Origin: Pseudisothecium myosuroides
Lineage: Eukaryota; Streptophyta; Bryopsida; Hypnales; Lembophyllaceae
Length of the DNA: 64,000 bases
Assembly: GCA_951799445.1 (NCBI GenBank)
Contig: OX637290.1
Location: 3,102,501 to 3,166,500, forward strand
Reading direction: 5' to 3'
In this document: one piece after another, positions 56,878 to 64,000 of the stretch
How the letters are laid out: the number at the start of each line of letters is the position of its first letter
How positions within the stretch are numbered: position 1 is the stretch's first letter
Program-made: the position numbers and the translations under genes
The notes under the pieces: model-generated
Seen by the model: the letters and a program-made list of their open reading frames with translations, nothing else
Told to the model about the DNA's origin: nothing
Databases searched by the model: none

Positions 56878-59800
56878 CTTCTCATTGGATGAGGAGAGGC
56901 ATATTATTTTCCACAATGTGTCACAGTTACTTTAGAACATCACAGCCTTTTACAGTCAAACTTCCTTTACAACATGAGAATGGTGGAGAGTAGTTTTTAG
57001 CTATATGCACATAGAGAAGCTCAAGTGCCAAAAGCCAATTATTTAAACACGCTCATGTTTTACAGTAATTGTGTTTGATTGGTTGCATTTCTAAGAAAAT
57101 CAGTGATGTCTGACATAATCAACTCTATGGATAGTTTGTGCAATAGACTTTATGCACACAAGGAGTATGCAAATAAAGAATTACAGTTAGACAGTTATGC
57201 AAGTTGGGAATTTGTATTATGAGAGACTTCACTATATTTAGACCCTTAATGGAACATCGTTGACCAAGATCTAACCATTCATCCATTGAGCTTGTACCCA
57301 ATGAAGTGAAAGCAAAGTCCCACTAAAAAAAATAGCATCCTTGCCACTCCCATAGCTCCACATGCTATTTCTCATACCAAAACTCTCCTTTTCAACAAAT
57401 GCCTCCACTTTCAAAGTACCTCCTAGAGTCCTTTTCCATTTCCGGTGTGCCCAAACCACAAAAACAAGATTGAATTGCCATTGAATTGAAAAATCCGTGT
57501 GGACGGAACCAGGAGACTTGGACCGAGAAGGGCATCAAAATCTGGAACAGTGCACCATCATGAGATTGCGGGCAGTTCATCAAAACGCGCCAAGTGTCCA
57601 GCAATGTTCTGGAGGCACCATCATCCGAGCAATGGCTTGAAGCCTTGAACACCTTTCTCATAAAGGAGCCAAGCGAATAGGAGAGTTCTCTTTTAGATGG
57701 AATCATGGAAAAGACCAACTTCTCCACAATCATTATTATTATTTGGTGCAGGACTGAAGAACTGAATGGAAGGGTCCTTCTGGATGCCGGCTCAACAATC
57801 GGCCAATCAGTTGGAGTTGAGAAGGTGAGTGGCAAGTGTCCTTCCGCGGAAAATTTGAGCCAAAACAGTCAATCCTATGAGCCAATTTGATTCTCTGAAG
57901 TTATTACTCTTACTGTGTTTTTCCCGAGGTTGTCATTTTGATTTAACTATCTTACGGAATTGTCTCATCTTTGAGCTATGGATTCTCGGCCTCAGTGACC
58001 CAAGAGTCTGTAGAAATGATCTTGGTGGTTTGTTTGTTGCAATGTATAGATTGCTGAATTCTACACTGACTGCAGGTTGAAAACACATCCGTCGCATTGT
58101 ACAGTAGTATTTTTTAGCGTGGTCTCAGCGTGCCACTTGGCCCGGACTTCAATGGCGTCTAATGAGTCTATTGCGCTTAGTAGCCCGGAATCTAGGGAGC
58201 TTACTACGGTATGAAGCCCACTAGACTGCATTGAAGACCGGGTCACACTCACGAGCAACTGAAGACGGGATTGCAACTGCATTCAAGAACAGTGAGAGAG
58301 CTTGTAAAAAATAATGGTAACTTTCACTTGAATGTTTTGTCGGTTTAAAATAGCTTTGTTGAAATTATATTACAATTTTAAACTTTCCATTCCATTTCAT
58401 ATTACAGTATTAGTTCTTAGTCTCGATCTACACGACAAACGGCGTTTCCAAACTGCATTCGTAGAGTGGCGGAAAGGTTATGTTGAGCTGAACACTTTCG
58501 GTTACTCCTTGAGAGCTCAGTTACTTGTCCCTCTTTCTACAAAACTGCGGCATCGAACTCCGTCATCAGCTCGAAGCCTACTTGTATGGCTACTGTAGTG
58601 TGGCCTTGGCACGAAGGAAGGAACCTTGCCTCGAGAACTCTACACAGTGACTGATGAATCGAAAAGATTCAACTTTCTAATGTCAACAGAGCCACCATCG
58701 CATATTCGTTCACCTTTGAGCCGTTGCATTATTATATGCGAATTACACTCCTGTAGATGACTGATTGAATGAGACTCCGGCAAAGGGAATCTATTCATTT
58801 CATTACACATTATTCTGTCAATCGCAACCAAGTACGGTGTGTCGCTCTTGTCTGTGTTAACTGATTTCTGCAATGCACACACTCTGAAACTAAGGCAGAA
58901 GGCGTGCTAGCTACATGCTAGTAGACTTCTATGAACATCTCAATCAGCTGCCACGACTTTGTAGGGAGGTTGGGAATGCGCAAAGCTTTTTGGGGACCGG
59001 CTTCAGTACGAATTGTCAACTTTGCATGATCAGTTGGGTGCAAATCAATTGAAAAATGAGTTCGGTGCTAGTTGCATGTTGAGTTAGGTGCAGCTCTACA
59101 TGATTGTTCTCCAAAAAGAAATCAAAAGAACATTCATTCCACAGTCCCACTCGTTTACAGGCTTGATCGGCATGCAACCAGCAGAAAGCAAAATTCATTA
59201 TTGGAAACTATGGAGACAAAGATATCGGTTCAACGTGAAATTGGCTCGATTCTCCAATCAAGTTGACTTGCGATTGCTGCACATAGGCGATTGCGTTAAC
59301 CTCTATTAAGGACAGGCTGGTCTCCGTGGAAATGAGAGATTTCGTCATTCTGTGCATCATGAGCAAAAGAGGAACTGGAATCACTCATTGGAGTTCAACC
59401 TACTGTAGAAGATCATCTCCCTTTTCACAAAAATTTCAAGAATGAAAGATTGTCCTTCTCTACCAAATAGAAAGATGCCTTGTCACTTGCTTGAATACTA
59501 AATGTCCTTCGACATTTATGGATTAAGGTGAACCAGCCCATTATTGCCCCATTTCAAAACAAAAATGTACACCACAAGTACATTAGGGTAGAATTCTAAT
59601 TTGGGTGGTAATAGGTTGATTCACTTTGGGTGGAACTTACTAGTGGTAAATTAAAGGTTCAATCTATTTCAAGTAGGAGAGTAGGAGATCCACTTACCTA
59701 TTATAACTGCAACTGGTCTATCAACCAATTTCTAAATCTAGAGTGGCTAGACCTTTAAATAGGCCATATCAATTAGTGATGGACTTCACACAATTGCGAT

Positions 59801-61399
59801 GGTACCCGTGGCAATACTACAAACAGGGTGGGTTTTCTAATGACCTGGACCAAAGATGGAATGTAAGATAGGAAAACTTTTAATCAACACATTTTTTAAT
59901 TGAAACCTAGGCAACAACATTTATAATGGATACTTTAAGGTTAACTAATCCAAAATTCCAAATGCTATACATCTAAAAGCCTGGTTTTTTGCGATTCAGA
60001 TATACCAATTACAACTCACAAAAAATGTTTTATCAAATCCGTAGGGGTTTATTGAGAAGTTATTTAGATGTCATATGGGTTTACACTAGAATCTTTCTTA
60101 GTGCATAGTATCAGGACTATGCATTAAGAGAGGTATAAAAATGGCCACCCAACTAATGCTCGCTCTAACTACAAGACTACTTTTCAAAAAAAGTGCTTGA
60201 AATTGGGCCCACCTACGAACTGTTGTAGACACTAAAAGAAGATGCACTAAGAGAGGTTCTATTGTTGTAAGAATGAATGAAATTGTGACAAAAAATTTGA
60301 CACAAAAGTCATGATGGATGAAATTATGACATTTAATATGATAGATAAGTTGGTCTTGGAGATGCATGATATATTCGATCCCGCAATTTTTACACAATTG
60401 GAAGAAGAATGGACAAACGTGCATCATTACAAGTCAATCTTACAACCAGATTTTTTCTAGGCACAATGATGGCTAGTGATCTCAGACAATCCTTCACATT
60501 GATTTTCCAGCCAGTCAATGCGGGAGTACTTGCTACGAAAGCCCGAAGCAACAGCATGCTCAACAGCTCAAGTAATTTAGAATAGACAGGATGAAATATC
60601 TCTCTACCTATTCAGAATATTCAGAATATTCTTTGCTCTCTAGAGGTCTAGATCCACAAGTTTGCATAGGTTTCAATCTGTGGAAAAGCAGGATTGCGTA
60701 AATTTCAACTTGTCTGTAGTCTATTCGCATCTGTTTTGACTGCTCCGCAAACCCTACGAAACAGGATAATGTAAAACAAACCATCCGTTAAAAGTACCCA
60801 TTTTGCACAGACATCTCATCAAAGATTTGCACAAAGATACCAACGACTTCAAAACCTACAAATTGCCTGTGCAGTAGTGTCATCGAGTGCCATACGCCAA
60901 AACTTTAGCAAACGCCAGCTGAGATATTACTCAGCACATATCAAGTGGATAATTGAAATTAAGTACACTCAAGAGTGTCAACTGGACACAACTGTTTGCT
61001 TCACTGATAGCGGAGAAAGTCACTGACATCTGGCAGGACCATCCACATCTTCAATCCGCTCACCGAAAACTCGAAGAATCCACACCACCACTACACAGAA
61101 TTCTTTTTACATGAGGAAGAAACTCGAAGATTTCACTCCCCCTCTCGAATCAAAAAACTAGGCCTTCGTATTCGAAGAAACCTACATATTAGATCAACCA
61201 GACATGGCCCCAGTTAAGAGCTATGTCAGGTATCGGACATAATCTTCTCCTCCGAACTAGATGAAGAGCGTCGAATCTTGAAAATCTCAAAGAGTGCGGG
61301 TAATGACTCTAAACTACCCTCCCTCTTTCCAATCCCATTGCGCCTCGTGGTAATGCAAGTAAAGAGGGTTGTGTAGAAGAACCCAAGCTCCAACTCTCG
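56878..61399. other. Largely featureless; unrecognised minus-strand frames at 57271-57835
   Basis: A 147-codon minus-strand frame (57835-57392) and an overlapping 62-codon frame (57459-57271) look somewhat coding-like in composition. They are in different frames and show no domain I recognise; a decayed transposon gene is possible. The remainder (57.9-61.4 kb) has mixed composition and only short frames. Real multi-exon genes with small exons could be missed here. Confidence 0.35.
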
Positions 61400-62319
61400 T
61401 CAAGGCACGTCACAATTGGCACTACAGTTTGCCGAGGAATCGTTGTACTCCGCCAACTCTCTCCGTGCAAAGGATTCATAGCTTTCCTCATCCTCCGCCT
61501 TCACGCTCTGTTGATATCAAAAGAAAAAAGTTCAATACAAGAGCTTCCAAAACCAGTAATAATATGGCAATCACAGAAATCCCAAATATGGACACCAGTA
61601 ATACAACATCGTAGAAACCTAGAATTCAGCCATCGTTCAAATGCTCACCGGGTTGCCTCGGAGATAGTACGCTTCCGTTGAAGCTACACATACACATAAA
61701 CACACAAACATTTGAATTAACAGGGAATAAACTTTAACCATACCATAGTCACAGAATCAAACCTCAAAATAGTAATCTCTTATGGCGCCAGAAACTATCC
61801 TCTACACCTGGAGAATAGAATCCCATTCTAGAATCCCATCTTCACGAAAGAATTACAACAGAATACACTGATTTGTTTAAATGTCAAAAACAAGGAAAAA
61901 CTCTTGCGTTCACACGAATTATCACAAATCTGATCACTTGGTTACACAGTTCGCCATAGCTGGGCTTCCACAGACAAAAAGAATCCTCACAGCCCTAAAT
62001 CACACACACACACACACATCTGGTGCCCGGTCTGGTGATGCCAGTGTTGTGACAGAATCCAATCATCATGCACACCCTAAGAGTTTTCCTCTTCCGTAGT
62101 CAAACACTCTAGAAACATTGTTTAAAGTTCTAGCAAATAAAAGCGGATTTCGAAGACACACACTGCAAATCGGTTCGCAAGGCTGGGGTACTAACCGACG
62201 ACTCCAGGTTGCCTGTGGAGAGCAGCAGAAACATCCGCCGTGAGCAAGCACAGGAGCACAGCGCTGCAAACGCAGAGATGGAGCGCCGGCACGGAGTACT
62301 TGCGACTTGATGTCGCCAT
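61400..62319 (-). CDS. Small secreted peptide precursor, possibly PSY-like (three exons)
   Basis: Exons 62319-62196, 61683-61649 and 61507-61400 join in frame across two GT-AG introns (donors GTTAGT and GTGAGC, acceptors GTGTAG and CAACAG) to give 88 residues. The start context GGCTATGGCG is strong for plants. Residues 11-32 form a signal peptide (PALHLCVCSAVLLCLLTADV), so the product should be secreted. The rest is short and charged, ending RRELAEYNDSSANCSANCDV-P. The core EYNDSSAN resembles the DYGDPSAN start of plant PSY tyrosine-sulfated peptides, with an acidic residue before Tyr as sulfation requires. The usual HDP that follows is absent and two Cys are present instead. The gene structure is convincing; the family call is tentative. 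Confidence 0.5.
62001..62018. repeat. (CA)n microsatellite in intron 1 of the peptide gene
   Basis: Nine uninterrupted CA units. Confidence 0.95.
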
Positions 62320-62649
62320 AGCCGCCACGGAAGTACGAACTTCGTCAATGCGTTGGGAAACAAAGATGGGCGCGACTCCGGTGAAGAGGAGGTCTGGAGC
62401 GCACTTTCCTGTGAGGGGCCGATCAGGAGGACTTGGATGTGTCGCACGTAGCACCCGGGGATGAATTTAATACCAGTTTTTTTCTTCTTTTTTTGGCATG
62501 GCACACATTGAAGTTTATTTCAACGGCGAAAAGGAAACCCCTACAACAACACCTGGAGGATTGAATACGAGTTCTTTTGACTTGTGCAGGCCTGGAGGAG
62601 AGTGCCTCGCTCAGGAATTTAGCGCTACTACGGAAGTATATGACTAGTA

Positions 62650-63180
62650 CACTCTTGCAGCGACAGTGTCCTCATGGAAGTGTAATGGTGGTAAGAACAG
62701 TGAGGTGCAAGTGTCTTCACTGAAGTGTGAATTCGTTGCAGGAGCAGAAGCTGCGTTCTCATGGAATGCGACTTCGCACTTGCACAGGCCCCAATGAAGT
62801 GAGAATTGGTTGCAGGGGCAGTTGCAGGGGTCCCATGGAAGTACGAATCGTCTGCAAGAATAGTCGCAGTGTCTCCATTGAAGTGTGAATTCGTTGCCGG
62901 GGGAATGAGTGGCTAGGTCCCGAACTCCCCATTGAAGTAGGAATGGGTTGCAGGGGCAGTAGCTGGGTCTCCATGGAGATGCGAAATCGTGGTAGTGGCA
63001 GTTGCAGAGTCCCCATCGAAGTATGAAAACGTTGCAGGAGCCTTGCCTGCCGCGCATCCCCATCAAAGTGTAACTTGGTTGCAGGGTGTCCTCATGGATT
63101 GGAAACTTCGTTGCAGGGGCAGTTGCAGAGTCCCAAGCGAAGTGTGAATTGGTTGCAGGAGCAGTGTCCCCACTGACCCG
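62650..63180. repeat. GC-rich minisatellite, about 41-bp units
   Basis: The motif GAAGTGTGAATTCGTTGCAG recurs in diverged form at about 62722, 62797, 62839, 62880, 62935, 63020, 63065, 63098 and 63141. It is followed by GGGCAGTTGCAG and GTCCCCAT. The minus strand stays open for 194 codons (63228-62644), but the repeat motif is read in different frames, so protein coding is unlikely. Confidence 0.8.
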
Positions 63181-63229
63181 TAAGACCGGGCCCCAGCTGC
63201 GGTTTTCCGGGTCAGCTGGGTCCTGCAAT

Positions 63230-64000
63230 TCGTGCTATTTCCCACTGGCGCTTGCTACTGTACAAACTTCAAGTTTTGGAGGAAAAATACAATCATTTTG
63301 CCAGATTGCCCAAATACCATTTTTGTTGAAAATGTGTTGTATATTGCAAAGAAACTGTATTTCAGCTACCAAAGTAACAACCGAGATTATGCAAAATTCG
63401 GTAGCTCCAACCACATTCTGGTGGTTGAAACATGAGAACCTTGAGAATAGACCAAAAGAACAAAATTGACCCACTCACATATCTGTTTTTCTTATATGTA
63501 TTTGGAGTAATTTTGGACACCCACGTAGCTTGATGGATGCCGTCCAGCTGCAGGTCCGGCCCGCGAGATTTGCAAAAGACGTCAACGCCGGAGGGATGAT
63601 GATGAGTGGCCCTTCCATTTCTTAATGGGAATGCAAAAGAAGTGGAATCCACCTTTTTGCATTTGCACCCGTGCTCACCATCACGCAATTTGGGGTTGGA
63701 TTTGGAGCATCTTTGGAAATTTGGGATTTGTTTTGGGTGACGTACTTGGGTCTCCTTGAAATGAAGTCAAAACTTGGCTTTTCAAATTGATAGCGTCATC
63801 TACCCGGAGTTGCGGTGTCCCCTATCATCTTTGAATTCCTTCGATCTCACCTCTTCTTACTTTCACACCCAATCATATCCCTAGTATTTTCATAGCCTTA
63901 GGTGGAAAGGTGGGTGGGAGGTCACACCCAAGGGAGCAGAAAGTGTCTCATGACAGACTTTCAAAAGAATGGAGAAACAAAGAATGCACCTCTTCATCTT
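63230..64000. other. No supported gene
   Basis: Frames up to 127 codons overlap on both strands without recognisable motifs. Confidence 0.4.

Noticed and set aside
61508..61648. Transmembrane-like frame (VLLVSIFGISVIAILLLV) between exons 2 and 3 of the peptide gene
   Set aside because: It is out of phase with both exons, and T-rich introns often translate as hydrophobic stretches; the GT-AG splice across it keeps the frame.
62644..63228. 194-codon minus-strand frame as a repeat protein
   Set aside because: The DNA repeat unit is about 41 bp, so the motif is read in shifting frames (APATNSHF, CNPFLLQWG); this looks like a minisatellite that happens to lack stops.

Overview
The window looks like nuclear DNA of a land plant (or a close streptophyte relative), most likely a non-seed lineage. 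The reasons are GT-AG introns, a Ty1-copia element primed by plant initiator tRNA-Met, a plant-style Ariadne RBR ubiquitin ligase, CACTA-type miniature elements, and a calcium-channel alpha-2/delta-like VWA gene, a type I do not associate with flowering plants. The species cannot be fixed from the sequence. Gene density is very low: three convincing host genes, one decayed gene duplicate, one decayed retrotransposon, and a dense mixture of small non-autonomous transposons. I found no rRNA, tRNA or CRISPR.

Layout. 1-4980 (minus): the 5' seven exons of an alpha-2/delta-like VWA/Cache gene, running off the left edge, with a TATA-like promoter near 5.2 kb. 7.9-9.55 kb: inverted-repeat and TA-flanked elements. 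9.55-9.9 kb and 23.02-25.48 kb (plus): two halves of an inverted, decayed duplicate of the promoter, exon 1, intron 1 and exon 2 of that gene, split by a 13.1-kb block. That block holds a 28-bp minisatellite, a transposase-like remnant, a CACTA MITE, unrecognised exon-like ORFs and a 680-bp hairpin. 27.73-33.47 kb: a complete but broken Ty1-copia element on the minus strand with 172-bp LTRs. 33.9-40.2 kb: nested terminal-inverted-repeat elements of several families. 41.1-43.6 kb (plus): an Ariadne-type RBR E3 ligase gene. 44.7-56.9 kb: more copies of the same element families, two tandem-repeat arrays and a 1.4-kb palindrome made of 177-bp units. 61.4-62.3 kb (minus): a small three-exon gene for a secreted peptide precursor that may be PSY-like. 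62.65-63.2 kb: a GC-rich minisatellite.

The three genes show no sign of working together. The main interest is genome dynamics. At least five repeat families with reproducible ends occur here, all without a transposase: a TTAA-flanked CCCCTAAAG family, a GGGTC(G/A)TTGCAAGAA family, a GG(G/A)TGATTGCAAGAAACAC family, TA-flanked AAGGT families and a TTTCGTTAAATTGGC family. Nested insertions let some of them be ordered in time, and one duplicated gene fragment has been taken apart by them.
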